Positions 36,074-44,720 of a stretch of 64,000 nucleotides of DNA are shown in pieces. The stretch comes from Thermohahella caldifontis (GTDB lineage: Bacteria > Pseudomonadota > Gammaproteobacteria > Pseudomonadales > Oleiphilaceae). How positions within the stretch are numbered: the first letter of the stretch is position 1; each line of letters opens with the position of its first letter. A program made the translations under genes and the position numbers. The stretch lies in the NCBI RefSeq assembly GCF_041153465.1, contig NZ_CP154858.1, positions 2,294,001 through 2,358,000 on the forward strand. Direction: 5' to 3'. The notes under the pieces are model-generated. The model saw only the letters and a list, made by a program, of their open reading frames with translations, ran no database searches and was not told the DNA's origin.

Positions 36074-36924
36074 CAGTCGATCAGACCGATTTCCTGTGCC
36101 ACCTTGAGGATGGGCTCATAATCCTCGTTGGATGCGGGAATGAATCCGGAACGGGGGAAGGCATCCAGAAGGGCCTTGTCCTTCATGTTGAGCAGGGCCT
36201 GACGCACCTTCTCGGTAAAGCCTTCGCCGAACTGTGCATCCACGTCCCCGCGGATGGACCACTGGTAATCCGGATAGGGCGGCGTTTTCCAGATGATCTG
36301 CACGTGGGACATGTCGATCTTGCCGGCGGCCTGCTCATTCTCCCAGACCTTGTAGTTCAGTGCGCCCACCTGATAAGCCCCGGAAGCCACCAGGGCCAGG
36401 GTCTTGGAATGGTTACCGCTGAAGCCCACCCGGCTGAACACCTCTTCCGGTGCCTTGCCGAAGTGCTGGCGGATGTAGTATTCCGGCATCAGGCGTCCGG
36501 ACGTGGAGCCCTTGGAACCAAAGGTGAAGGTCTTGCCGGCAATGCCATCCGGAAAGGCCTCGGATGGCTTGAGTCCGGTGCTGTCATGGGCAATGAAATA
36601 GGTGACAAATCCCGCATCTTCCACACCCTGCGCCAGGGCCTTTGAACCCGGTACGGCCAGACGCGCCTGCACACCGGAGAGGCCGCCGAACCAGGCCATC
36701 TGAACCTGATTGTTGCGGAAGGCGGACACGGAAGCGGCGTAGGACTTGACCGGAATGAACTTCACATCAACGCCGAGCTGGCCGGCCAGATAGTCGGCCA
36801 CTGCCTGAAAGCGCTCCCGCAGACGGGTTTCGTCCTCATCGGGGATCGCAGTGAATACAAAGGTTTTGGACCAGGCCACCGTGGCCAGCAGTGTGAGGGC
36901 AAGCGTGGTCAATAGACGCTTCAT
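36073..36924 (-). CDS. PhnD-like periplasmic binding protein (putative selenium oxyanion)
   Basis: 283-residue exported binding protein. Signal peptide MKRLLTTLALTLLATVAWS, then KTFVFTAIPDEDETRLRERFQAVADYLAGQLGVDVKFIPV. The family segment VQMAWFGGLSGVQARLAV holds likely ligand contacts, followed by FTFGSKGSTSGRLMPEYYI and SGNHSKTLALVASGAYQVGALNYKVWE. The start at 36924 follows AAAGGAACGTAGA. From memory there is a named PhnD-like family of putative selenate-binding proteins found next to selD, and this fits that context. Ligand not proven. First gene of the operon; its promoter must lie in the 64-bp gap shared with divergent senB. Confidence 0.82.
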   Translation of the reverse strand: MKRLLTTLALTLLATVAWSKTFVFTAIPDEDETRLRERFQAVADYLAGQLGVDVKFIPVKSYAASVSAFRNNQVQMAWFGGLSGVQARLAVPGSKALAQGVEDAGFVTYFIAHDSTGLKPSEAFPDGIAGKTFTFGSKGSTSGRLMPEYYIRQHFGKAPEEVFSRVGFSGNHSKTLALVASGAYQVGALNYKVWENEQAAGKIDMSHVQIIWKTPPYPDYQWSIRGDVDAQFGEGFTEKVRQALLNMKDKALLDAFPRSGFIPASNEDYEPILKVAQEIGLID

Positions 36925-36988
36925 TCTACGTTCCTTTTTTGGTTGACTGTGGCTAATATCATTTCTGACCCGAAGGAATACCTGACCG

Positions 36989-37993
36989 ATGACCCGAATC
37001 TGCCTGATCACCCCTGCACCGCCCGGCTCCCGAAACGGCAACCGGGCCACCGCCGAGCGCTGGGCACGGCTGCTGCAGCATGCCGGCTACCCGGTCAGCG
37101 TAAGGACGGATGACCCCGACCTGCAGGCTGACGTGCTGATTGCCCTGCACGCCTGGCGCAGTGCGGATCAGATCCGGCGCTGGAAAGCGTCCTCCTCCGG
37201 GCCCGTTATTCTCGCCCTGACCGGAACCGATGTCTATCATTTTCAGCAGATTGACCCGGATATTGTCCACGCCAGCATGGACGCCGCCGACGCCCTCATC
37301 GGCCTGCACGGCCTGATTCACCGGGATGTGCCGGAGCGCTATCACCCCAGGCTCCATGTGGTGTATCAGTCGGCGGCCCTGCGCCGGCCGCACCGGCCGA
37401 TCAGCTCCCCGTGGCGGGTCGCGGTGGTGGGGCACCTGCGTGATGAAAAGGATCCGCTGCGGGCTGCGCTGGCCGTACGCAACCTGCCCGTGAACTCCCG
37501 CATCGAAGTGGTGCAGCTGGGCAAGGCACACACGGAAGACTGGGCCGCGGCGGCCCGCGCTGAAATGGCCCGCAATCCCCGCTACCGCTGGCTGGGCGAG
37601 TGCGATGCACACCTCACCCAGTGGTGGATGTCCACGGCACAGGTCATGGTGATCAGTTCGGTGATGGAAGGCGGGGCCAACGTAGTGTCCGAGGCCTGCG
37701 TCATGGGCCTGCCGGTCATCGCGTCACGCATTCCCGGCAATACCGGCCTGCTGGGCGAGGACTACCCGGCCCTGTTCCCGCCCGGCGACACGGACGCGCT
37801 GCGCCAGTTGCTCACCCGCGCCGAATCCTCGCCGGACTTCCTTGAACAGCTCAAGCTGCGCTGCCTGGATCTGGCCAAGCGTTTCACCCCCGCCGAAGAG
37901 GAAGCCGCCCTCTGCCGGGTGATCAATCGGGTGCTGAATCCCGGAGATGAACCGGCTCCAGCGCATCCCCCTGAGGCCGGACCGCCCCGATGA
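36989..37993 (+). CDS. senB: SenB-type selenosugar synthase (glycosyltransferase-like, TIGR04348)
   Basis: 334-residue GT-B glycosyltransferase-like protein. In selenoneine synthesis SenB joins selenophosphate-derived selenium to a UDP-sugar to make a selenosugar. The opening TRICLITPAPPGSRNGNRATAERWARLLQHAGY is characteristic of the family. Also seen are VLIALHAWRSADQI, VVGHLRDEKDPLRAALAV, and the nucleotide-sugar motif EGGANVVSEACVMGLPVIAS with its Glu residues near residue 230. It is divergent from the transporter-synthase operon, and its last 71 bp overlap the 3' end of selD in the opposite direction. Confidence 0.88.
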   Translation: MTRICLITPAPPGSRNGNRATAERWARLLQHAGYPVSVRTDDPDLQADVLIALHAWRSADQIRRWKASSSGPVILALTGTDVYHFQQIDPDIVHASMDAADALIGLHGLIHRDVPERYHPRLHVVYQSAALRRPHRPISSPWRVAVVGHLRDEKDPLRAALAVRNLPVNSRIEVVQLGKAHTEDWAAAARAEMARNPRYRWLGECDAHLTQWWMSTAQVMVISSVMEGGANVVSEACVMGLPVIASRIPGNTGLLGEDYPALFPPGDTDALRQLLTRAESSPDFLEQLKLRCLDLAKRFTPAEEEAALCRVINRVLNPGDEPAPAHPPEAGPPR

Positions 37994-40205
37994 TCCGCGC
38001 CTGACGGTAACCGGCCTGCTGGAGGGCCTCAAGGCACGCCCGCGCCTGCTGCGCAGGAACGGACGCCAGCAGACCGCCGGCGGTCTGCGGGTCGAACAGC
38101 AGACCATAGCGCGGATGGTTCACCCAGCGGGCCTGATCCTTCAGGGCCCGTCGCAGACGCACGTTGGACGGTGCCAGCGAACTCTGCACCCCGGCCGCCA
38201 GGGTCTCCTCCGCACCCTCGAGCACCGGCAGGCGATCCAGCCAGATTTCCGCATCCACACCTGACGGACGGGTCATTTCCACCAGATGTCCCAGCAGGCC
38301 GAAGCCCGTCACGTCGGTACAGGCAGTCACCCCGTAGTCGCGCAGGATGCTGGCGGCCTGCTGGTTGGACACACACATGCTGTCCAGGGCGTCATCGATC
38401 CAGCGCCCCTTGATGCGCAGCGTCTTGAGTGCCGCAAACAGCGTCCCGGTACCCAGCGGTTTGGTGAGAATGAGGCGCTGCCCCGGCTTCAGCCCGCCCT
38501 TGGGCAGAATTTTCTCCGGGTCAATGTAGCCATTGACCGCGAAGCCCAGTGCCAGCTCCCGGCCCTCACCCGTGTGCCCGCCCACCAGCGCACAGCCTGC
38601 CGCGTTGAGCACCTCCACCGCACCGCCCATCATGTCCCGCAAGGTGTCTTCCACCTTGCGTTCCAGTCCCGGCGGCACCGTGGCCACGGCTGTGGCGGTT
38701 TGCGGTGTGGCCCCCATGGCGAACAGGTCGCCCAGACTGTGGTTGGCAGCAATCTTGCCGAACACCCAGGGATCATCAATGAAGGCCCGGAAGAAGTCGA
38801 TGGAGTGCACTGCGGCCATGCCCTCCGGCACACGTACCACCGCCGCGTCGTCCGGCGCCTTGAGGCCCACCAGCACATCATCGCGGTCGATGGGGTGAAC
38901 CTGTTCCAGCGCCCGGCTCAATACCGTGCTGCCCACCTTGGCACCGCAGCCGCCGCAGCGCATGGCCACTGCCGAGATGGCCTGCGTTTTCTCGGCGTCA
39001 TCCAGGGGCAGGGGCGGAGGCGGCGGAGTGTCTTCGCCCATGGCCGGCAAGTCGCTGAAGCGCTGCATGAAGCGCCGGTCAATCCAGTCCTTCCAGCGCC
39101 AGACCCAGCCTCCGGCAAAGCCGATGGGGCCGCGCGAGGCCACTGCATAGCGGTCCCCGGTGGAAATGAGGGCCAGCCAGTGTTTCTGAGGCCGGTAGGG
39201 CTTCAGGGGTACCCCCAGTGCACTGCGGCGCAGGTTATCCGCCAGCGGCCGGCCCATGCGCACGGCAAAAACCCCTGCTTTCTCGCGCGGATGATGAATC
39301 ATGGACGCCACATCCCCTGCGGCAAAGATGCGCGGGTCGGTTTCCGACTGCAGGGTGTCGGTCACCCGAATAAAACCCCGTTCATCCAGTGCCAGACCGG
39401 TCTGCTTCAGCCAGTCGGCTCCCCCGGCCTGGGTCACCCAGAGTACCTCGTCGCAGGGAATCACTTCCTGTCTTTCGGTGATCACGGCGCCGGCCTCAAC
39501 GGTCTGCACGCCTTCGCCGGTTCGCACGGTGACACCCCGGCGTACCAGCGTCTCCGAAAAATAACGGCGCACCCGTGCATTATGGGTGGGCAGCAGCACG
39601 GGACTGCGGGTGATCAGGGTGAACTGCACGTCCGATTCCGGACGCCCCAGCCGGCGCATCTCGTGCTGCAACCGGTACTGCATGGCCAGGGTCATTTCCA
39701 CCCCGCCGGCACCGCCACCGACCACCACCACCCGCAACGGTCCCTCATGGGTGCGGATACGCTCCAGCAGCATCAACCAGCGGCGGTTGAAATTGAAGAT
39801 GGGCTTGACCGGTACCGCATGCTCGGTTGCCCCCTGCACGTCGCCCATATGGGGCGTGGAGCCGATGTTGACGGAGGCCCAGTCATAAGGCACCGGCGGC
39901 CGGTTGCGGCAAAGCACTGTCCGGGCCTCCCGGTCGATGCCCACCACTTCGTCATGCAGGTAGCGTGCACCGGCGAACTCCGCCAGCCGGCGCAGGTCAA
40001 TGTGAACGTCATCGTAGCTGTAATGACCGGCAATGTACCCGGGCAGCATGCCGGAATAGGGCGTGTGGGTATCCCGGCAGATCAGTGTGAGGCGCACGCC
40101 GGGTACCGGTGCCATGGCAAAGCGGCGCAGCACCACCACATGACTGTGCCCGCCGCCGACCAGAACGATGTCGCGCAATACGGGGGACGCTGAGGTGTCT
40201 TTCAT
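37923..40205 (-). CDS. selD: FAD/NAD oxidoreductase-selenophosphate synthetase (SelD) fusion
   Basis: About 760 residues. Residues 1-385 are a pyridine nucleotide-disulfide oxidoreductase-like domain: FAD motif VGGGHSH (16-22), NAD motif VVGGGAGGVE (161-170) and IFAAGDVA (293-300). A proline-rich linker (394-400) follows. Residues from about 405 are SelD, which makes selenophosphate from selenide and ATP. The catalytic pair is Cys420 and Lys423 in RCGGCGAKVGS, with no selenocysteine codon, then APDDAAVV, SLGDLFAMGA, GGHTGEG and TACTDVTGFGLLGH. The N-terminal domain might supply reduced selenium to SelD. Start MKDTSASP at 40205; an ATG at 40241 is possible. It would feed SenB and selenocysteine or selenouridine pathways. 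Confidence 0.92.
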   Translation of the reverse strand: MKDTSASPVLRDIVLVGGGHSHVVVLRRFAMAPVPGVRLTLICRDTHTPYSGMLPGYIAGHYSYDDVHIDLRRLAEFAGARYLHDEVVGIDREARTVLCRNRPPVPYDWASVNIGSTPHMGDVQGATEHAVPVKPIFNFNRRWLMLLERIRTHEGPLRVVVVGGGAGGVEMTLAMQYRLQHEMRRLGRPESDVQFTLITRSPVLLPTHNARVRRYFSETLVRRGVTVRTGEGVQTVEAGAVITERQEVIPCDEVLWVTQAGGADWLKQTGLALDERGFIRVTDTLQSETDPRIFAAGDVASMIHHPREKAGVFAVRMGRPLADNLRRSALGVPLKPYRPQKHWLALISTGDRYAVASRGPIGFAGGWVWRWKDWIDRRFMQRFSDLPAMGEDTPPPPPLPLDDAEKTQAISAVAMRCGGCGAKVGSTVLSRALEQVHPIDRDDVLVGLKAPDDAAVVRVPEGMAAVHSIDFFRAFIDDPWVFGKIAANHSLGDLFAMGATPQTATAVATVPPGLERKVEDTLRDMMGGAVEVLNAAGCALVGGHTGEGRELALGFAVNGYIDPEKILPKGGLKPGQRLILTKPLGTGTLFAALKTLRIKGRWIDDALDSMCVSNQQAASILRDYGVTACTDVTGFGLLGHLVEMTRPSGVDAEIWLDRLPVLEGAEETLAAGVQSSLAPSNVRLRRALKDQARWVNHPRYGLLFDPQTAGGLLASVPAQQARACLEALQQAGYRQARIIGAVRPQGDALEPVHLRDSAPD

Positions 40206-40227
40206 CTCGCGGGGCTCGTTGATTCCG

Positions 40228-41139
40228 TTACCGCGCAGCATACGGCCCGGCCGGCCCGGGTGCAAGAAAGCGGGCAAAAACCACCTCCTGGAAACGCTCG
40301 TCCAGCGGCAGCAGGTGACCGTAATGGTCCAGCAGGTGCAGTGTGGATCCCGGAATCATCCAGTGCAGGTGCTGCGCCATGACCGGCGGCACCAGACGGT
40401 CTTCCATGCCCTGCACCAGGGTCACGGGAAAGCGGATGCCCGACAGGGGAAAACCCCAGAAGTGATGCTGGGTGCGCAGATTGTCGGCGATGCCCGCAAT
40501 GGGGGAACGCATGGCTTCAAGCTGGTCATACAGAAAGGCCAGTTCGTGTTCCGGCGCTTCCAGTACCCGCCGGTCGGCCTCCCCGCAGGCATTGAGGACA
40601 GCGCGGAAGTAGAGCCCGGGCATCAGCCGTGTGGTGATCACCATAAGGGTCAGTGCGGCATAGAACAGGCCGGTGCCCCAGTGGGCCAGCTTGGGCAATG
40701 GCCAGCCGGTTTTGAGCAGCAGGTCACGACCATCGGGAAAGACGGAAAAGTCCGTATAACCGGCCACCACCACACAGGCGTCAAGGTGCTGTGGGAAGGC
40801 CCAGGCACAGGCCAGCGCCACGGGTGCCCCGCTGGACCAGCCCATGACCGGGAAACGGCCAAGACCGAGATGACGGCTCAGGTAGAGCACATCGGCCGCA
40901 TCACTCAGCAATATCTTGCCCGGCAGACGGTCGGACCGACCGATACCGGAGCGGTCCGGCACAATCACCCGCCACCCGAGGCGTCGGGCGGTGGCATCAA
41001 AGTAACGCCCTTCCAGCCGGCAGCCGGGAATGCCATGGCAGAACACCAGGGGCCGTCCGTGCGCCGCGCCGTATTCCCGCCACGCCAGGGTGCGTCCGTC
41101 CGGGCAGGTCAGGGTCTGGTCAGGCCAAGCGTCCGTGAT
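40228..41139 (-). CDS. Alpha/beta-hydrolase with no standard start codon
   Basis: Alpha/beta-hydrolase fold protein of about 300 residues: CHGIPGCRLEGRYFD (oxyanion loop), DRSGIGRSDRLPG, nucleophile elbow GWSSGAPVALA (Ser about residue 100), candidate Asp in GMEDRLVPP and His in LDHYGHLLPLDE. The conserved N-terminal strand CPDGRTLAWREYGAAHGRPLVFCHG lies upstream of the first usable start (GTG at 41046) and continues in frame to the chemoreceptor stop at about 41152, with no ATG, GTG or TTG before it. An ATC at 41139, 5 bp after GGGAGAG, is the best-placed start. Substrate unknown. It follows the chemoreceptor gene closely. Confidence 0.75.
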   Translation of the reverse strand: MTDAWPDQTLTCPDGRTLAWREYGAAHGRPLVFCHGIPGCRLEGRYFDATARRLGWRVIVPDRSGIGRSDRLPGKILLSDAADVLYLSRHLGLGRFPVMGWSSGAPVALACAWAFPQHLDACVVVAGYTDFSVFPDGRDLLLKTGWPLPKLAHWGTGLFYAALTLMVITTRLMPGLYFRAVLNACGEADRRVLEAPEHELAFLYDQLEAMRSPIAGIADNLRTQHHFWGFPLSGIRFPVTLVQGMEDRLVPPVMAQHLHWMIPGSTLHLLDHYGHLLPLDERFQEVVFARFLAPGPAGPYAAR

Positions 41140-41151
41140 TGTGTCTCTCCC

Positions 41152-43200
41152 TCAGTGAATCCCGGCAGCATGCAGCTCATCCATGTAGTGCTTGTCCACC
41201 CGGTAAATGTGGTCCACCAGCCAGCGCTTGAGGAACATCAGCAGATCCAGCATGGCCTCGTCCGATCCCGTACTGGCGAAGGTCCGGACCTTGGCCTCCA
41301 TGTCTGCCAGCAGTTTCTCATGCACCCTGCGGTGTGCGGCCAGTTCCGAATAGCCTGCCCGCTCCATCAGGGCTTCTTCGTCTGCCAGATGCTTGCGGGC
41401 CAGGGCCACCAGATTGTCCAGCGTTCTGCGCAGCGAGTCGGTCACACCCCGCGCCCGGAATTCCCTGTACACGTCATTCATCAGCCCGAAGAGCTGCCGG
41501 TGCTGGTCGTCCACTTCGCGGATATTGACCAGATAGCCGTCGTGCCAGACGGCAAACTGATCCTCATCCACTTCCCTGCCATCATGGCTGACCCGGAACT
41601 GCCCCATGAGCATCCCCACTTCCTGAACTGCCAGGGCCGCTTCCATGGCAGCCGTCTGGTTCTGCATGGCCAGCTCCAGCACACGCTGGGCCACATCCGC
41701 CACAATCACGACATTGCGGTTGAGCTCTTCCGCGACCGCAGACTGTTCTTCAGAGGCCGTCGCCACCTGGGTGTTCATGTCAGCCATCTCTTCCACAATC
41801 TGCTTGATGCGCTGCAGTGCCTGATCCGCCCGGGTCGCATGATCCACGGCCTGGCCACTGGCCTCGGCCGTACGCTCCATATTCCGTACGGCATCCTGAG
41901 TGCCCTGTTGCAGACGCTCGATCATGGCCTGGATTTCTTCGGTGGACTCCTGGGTCCGCTGTGCCAGTGAGCGGACTTCATCCGCGACAACCGCAAACCC
42001 CCGGCCTGCTTCGCCGGCCCGGGCAGCCTCAATGGCTGCATTGAGAGCCAGCAGGTTGGTCTGATCGGAAATGCTGCGGATCACGTTGAGAATCTCACCA
42101 ATCTGAGCACTGTCTCTCGCCAGCCGGTCAATGGCCTGTGCCGATTCGGTGATGGATCGTGCCATACCCTCAATGATCTGAATGGTCCGGCTCACCACCT
42201 CCATGCCCTGGGATGCCGCCTCATCCGCCTTCATGGCTTTCTCACGCGCTGCATCGGTGCTTTGAGCGATTTCCTGCACGGTGGCTGCCATTTCATTGAT
42301 GGCGGTGGCCAGTTGATCGGTGTTGGAATGGACTTCCTCCATCCCCGTCAGGGTTTCCTCCGCGGCAGTACGCAGACCCAGCACACGCCTGCCGGCCTGC
42401 CTGAGTGCAATCACCACGGTACTGATCAGTTCGTCCAGTCCCTGAACAAAGCGGTTGAACTCTCTGGCGGTATCCGTCAGCAGCCCCTTCCCCTGCACGG
42501 GCAGGCGTGCCGTCAGGTCCTTGTCACCCCGGTTGAGGTCGCGGAAACTCTCCAGCAACCCCCCAAGCGTCACTTTCAGGCGGATAAAAATGAATCCCAA
42601 GGTGCACAGCGTCATCAGGGTGAGCACCCAGAGCAGTACTTTCAGCACCGCGTCTGCACGCGACGACAGTCGGTCGGCCTGCTCACGCAGCTGATCGCGC
42701 CGGGCTGCGACCTTCTCCAGTTCCGTCGCCACCGCTTCGGCAACCTGGCCGGCCAGGGCGTCAAACTGCGCCATCAGCTGATCCCCGCCGGATTTGTCAC
42801 CGGCCAGATAACGCTCCACCATCGGTGCACCGAGCTCAATTTCCTTGTTCACCAGCGGGCCGATCCGGGCCACCCAGCTCTGCTCGTCAGCAAATTCATC
42901 GCCAATTTCCCGGAGAACCGCCTGCGCCTTCTCCGCGTGATCCCGCGCCAGTTGTACCGGTTCGCTTTCACCGGTCAGCGACGCGTCCGTAAAGAACTGC
43001 TGAACCTGAACCACATGATAGCGCAGGTTCTGGAAGTCGATCAGCTCCTCCGAAGCCCTATTCTCCGCCTGTTGCGCAACCGCCACCTCCTTCTGGACGT
43101 TCACCAGCCACAGCTCGAGGGCCAGCAGTATGACCACAAACGCCAGACTGATCCCCCGGATCAGCGTCATCAGGTCGATACGGTTCAGAAAGGCCTTCAT
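41152..43200 (-). CDS. Methyl-accepting chemotaxis protein with C-terminal hemerythrin domain
   Basis: 682 residues. Two membrane helices (about 13-32 and 187-208) flank a helical periplasmic domain. A HAMP segment and a chemoreceptor signalling domain follow, with the hairpin tip IRSISDQTNLLALNAAIEAARAGEAGRGFAVVADEVRSLA near residue 370. Residues 549-682 are bacteriohemerythrin: DDQHRQLF, LARKHLADEEALM, HRRVHEKL and VDHIYRVDKHY supply the His, Glu and Asp di-iron ligands. Oxygen, or a redox change, could be sensed directly inside the cell. 22 bp after the HD-GYP gene in the same operon. Confidence 0.93.
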   Translation of the reverse strand: MKAFLNRIDLMTLIRGISLAFVVILLALELWLVNVQKEVAVAQQAENRASEELIDFQNLRYHVVQVQQFFTDASLTGESEPVQLARDHAEKAQAVLREIGDEFADEQSWVARIGPLVNKEIELGAPMVERYLAGDKSGGDQLMAQFDALAGQVAEAVATELEKVAARRDQLREQADRLSSRADAVLKVLLWVLTLMTLCTLGFIFIRLKVTLGGLLESFRDLNRGDKDLTARLPVQGKGLLTDTAREFNRFVQGLDELISTVVIALRQAGRRVLGLRTAAEETLTGMEEVHSNTDQLATAINEMAATVQEIAQSTDAAREKAMKADEAASQGMEVVSRTIQIIEGMARSITESAQAIDRLARDSAQIGEILNVIRSISDQTNLLALNAAIEAARAGEAGRGFAVVADEVRSLAQRTQESTEEIQAMIERLQQGTQDAVRNMERTAEASGQAVDHATRADQALQRIKQIVEEMADMNTQVATASEEQSAVAEELNRNVVIVADVAQRVLELAMQNQTAAMEAALAVQEVGMLMGQFRVSHDGREVDEDQFAVWHDGYLVNIREVDDQHRQLFGLMNDVYREFRARGVTDSLRRTLDNLVALARKHLADEEALMERAGYSELAAHRRVHEKLLADMEAKVRTFASTGSDEAMLDLLMFLKRWLVDHIYRVDKHYMDELHAAGIH

Positions 43201-43222
43201 GGCATGTTCACCTGTCAGTTGA

Positions 43223-44497
43223 TCAGTTGAAGTATTCGGTCATTTTGGTACGGATGGCCCCATGCAGTTCATTGTCCTTCATGCGCTGAATGGTCTGGTA
43301 CCACTTGCGGGCATGGACCAGAAACAGATCCAGCAGCTCCGGATCAAAGTGCCGGCCCCTGCCTTCCTGCAGAATGGCCACCGACTTGTCGAACGGAAAC
43401 GGCTCCTTGTAGGGTCTCCGGGAAGTCAGGGCATCAAACACATCAGCAATGCAGAATATCCGGGCATTCACGGGAATGGCCTTCCCCTTCAGGCCCTGAG
43501 GATAACCGCTGCCATCAAACTTTTCGTGATGTCCCCAGACCACATCCACGGCTTCCGCCAGCCAGGGGTTGCTCTCCACAATGTCCTTGCCATGTGCCGG
43601 ATGGGTCTTCATGATGCGGAACTCCTCCTCATCCAGCGGGCCCGGCTTGTGCAGGATCTTGTCCGGAATGGCGATCTTTCCCACATCATGGAGAAAGGCC
43701 CCCTTGATCAGGGCACGGATCGTGTCATGGGCCAGGCCCCGCGCCTCTGCCAGCCAGATGCTGTATAACGTGACGCGGTAATTGTGGGCATGGGTATCGC
43801 TGTCACGCTTGGCGATGGCGTTTCCGAGCACCCGCAGCAGGTCGATGTTGGACTGGGTGACTTCGCGTGCATGATCAAGAATCCGCTCATGCTGACGACG
43901 CACCACCGGATACACAATGATGACCGCCAGCAGTATGGCACTGACCACGAACGCCACGGCCAGCGCCACACGCATGTACAAGCCCCGGAGATTTTCCGGC
44001 GAGACCCGGAAAACGCCTTCCAGGTAGCCGCTGAAATCATCCGCCGTTTGCCCCTTCAGTGATACCCAGACCTGCAGATAGAGATTGCCATCCTTCCAGA
44101 TGCGCCGATAATCCGCCTTGTCCCGCCAGGCAAAGAGGTGTCTGCCGCGATCCAGCTCGGCCTTCAGCCCGGAAATATCGGCAATGCCCGCATTGCCGAT
44201 CTCTTCCCGCACATTGTTGTACAGTTCCATGAAAATGAAGTGGTTGGTGCCAGGTTGAGCCTGCCTGATGAGAAAATCCTTCATCCAGGCTTCCCGCTGC
44301 GGTTCTTCCAGCCGGTCCAGCCCGGCAGGCATCTGCCGGTGGGCCTGTTCCGCCAGGGCGATGGCAGCAGAAGACAACTCCTCATCAATCCACTCCAGCT
44401 CCGCCATGACGGTGAGCAGGGAAACCAGCAGGGCCAGTACAAGTCCGGCCAGCAACATTTTTTTCAGCAAATGCCGGGGGACGGGTACGGTCTCCAA
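43223..44497 (-). CDS. Membrane HD-GYP domain c-di-GMP phosphodiesterase
   Basis: 424 residues. A membrane helix at about 10-30 and another at 175-200 enclose a periplasmic sensor region of about 140 residues. The cytoplasmic HD-GYP domain has HNYRVTLYSIWLAEA, GAFLHDVGKIAIPDKIL (HD pair about residue 270) and HHEKFDGSGYPQGLKG, so the metal ligands and the GYP motif are intact and c-di-GMP hydrolysis is expected. It starts a three-gene minus operon with the hemerythrin chemoreceptor and a hydrolase. The periplasmic ligand is unknown. Confidence 0.92.
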   Translation of the reverse strand: METVPVPRHLLKKMLLAGLVLALLVSLLTVMAELEWIDEELSSAAIALAEQAHRQMPAGLDRLEEPQREAWMKDFLIRQAQPGTNHFIFMELYNNVREEIGNAGIADISGLKAELDRGRHLFAWRDKADYRRIWKDGNLYLQVWVSLKGQTADDFSGYLEGVFRVSPENLRGLYMRVALAVAFVVSAILLAVIIVYPVVRRQHERILDHAREVTQSNIDLLRVLGNAIAKRDSDTHAHNYRVTLYSIWLAEARGLAHDTIRALIKGAFLHDVGKIAIPDKILHKPGPLDEEEFRIMKTHPAHGKDIVESNPWLAEAVDVVWGHHEKFDGSGYPQGLKGKAIPVNARIFCIADVFDALTSRRPYKEPFPFDKSVAILQEGRGRHFDPELLDLFLVHARKWYQTIQRMKDNELHGAIRTKMTEYFN

Positions 44498-44720
44498 TGT
44501 TCGTCATCCTCATGGTTTTTTCGTTTTTACCATTATGCAGGAGTATAGCCACTCCTGCAGCGGCCGCCAGAAAACCTTCCGGATGACACACGAACCCGCA
44601 CCACCCTGCTCACTGCCGCCCTGCGTCCGGCGCTGATCCGGTGCCACCCGGTCACATTTCCGGTCAATACTGGACAGGCTGCTATACTTGGCAGAGATTT
44701 CTCCAAACGAGAGGGGCGAG

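Noticed and set aside
33881..36924. Phosphonate or phosphite uptake system
   Set aside because: Sequence type fits, but there are no phn or ptx catabolic genes and the operon continues into the C-Se synthase. Kept only as an alternative.
38286..40193. A 635-codon + strand open frame opposite selD, and similar long frames at 22274-23719 and 55597-57642
   Set aside because: Same reason: low-complexity shadows of well-identified genes on the other strand.
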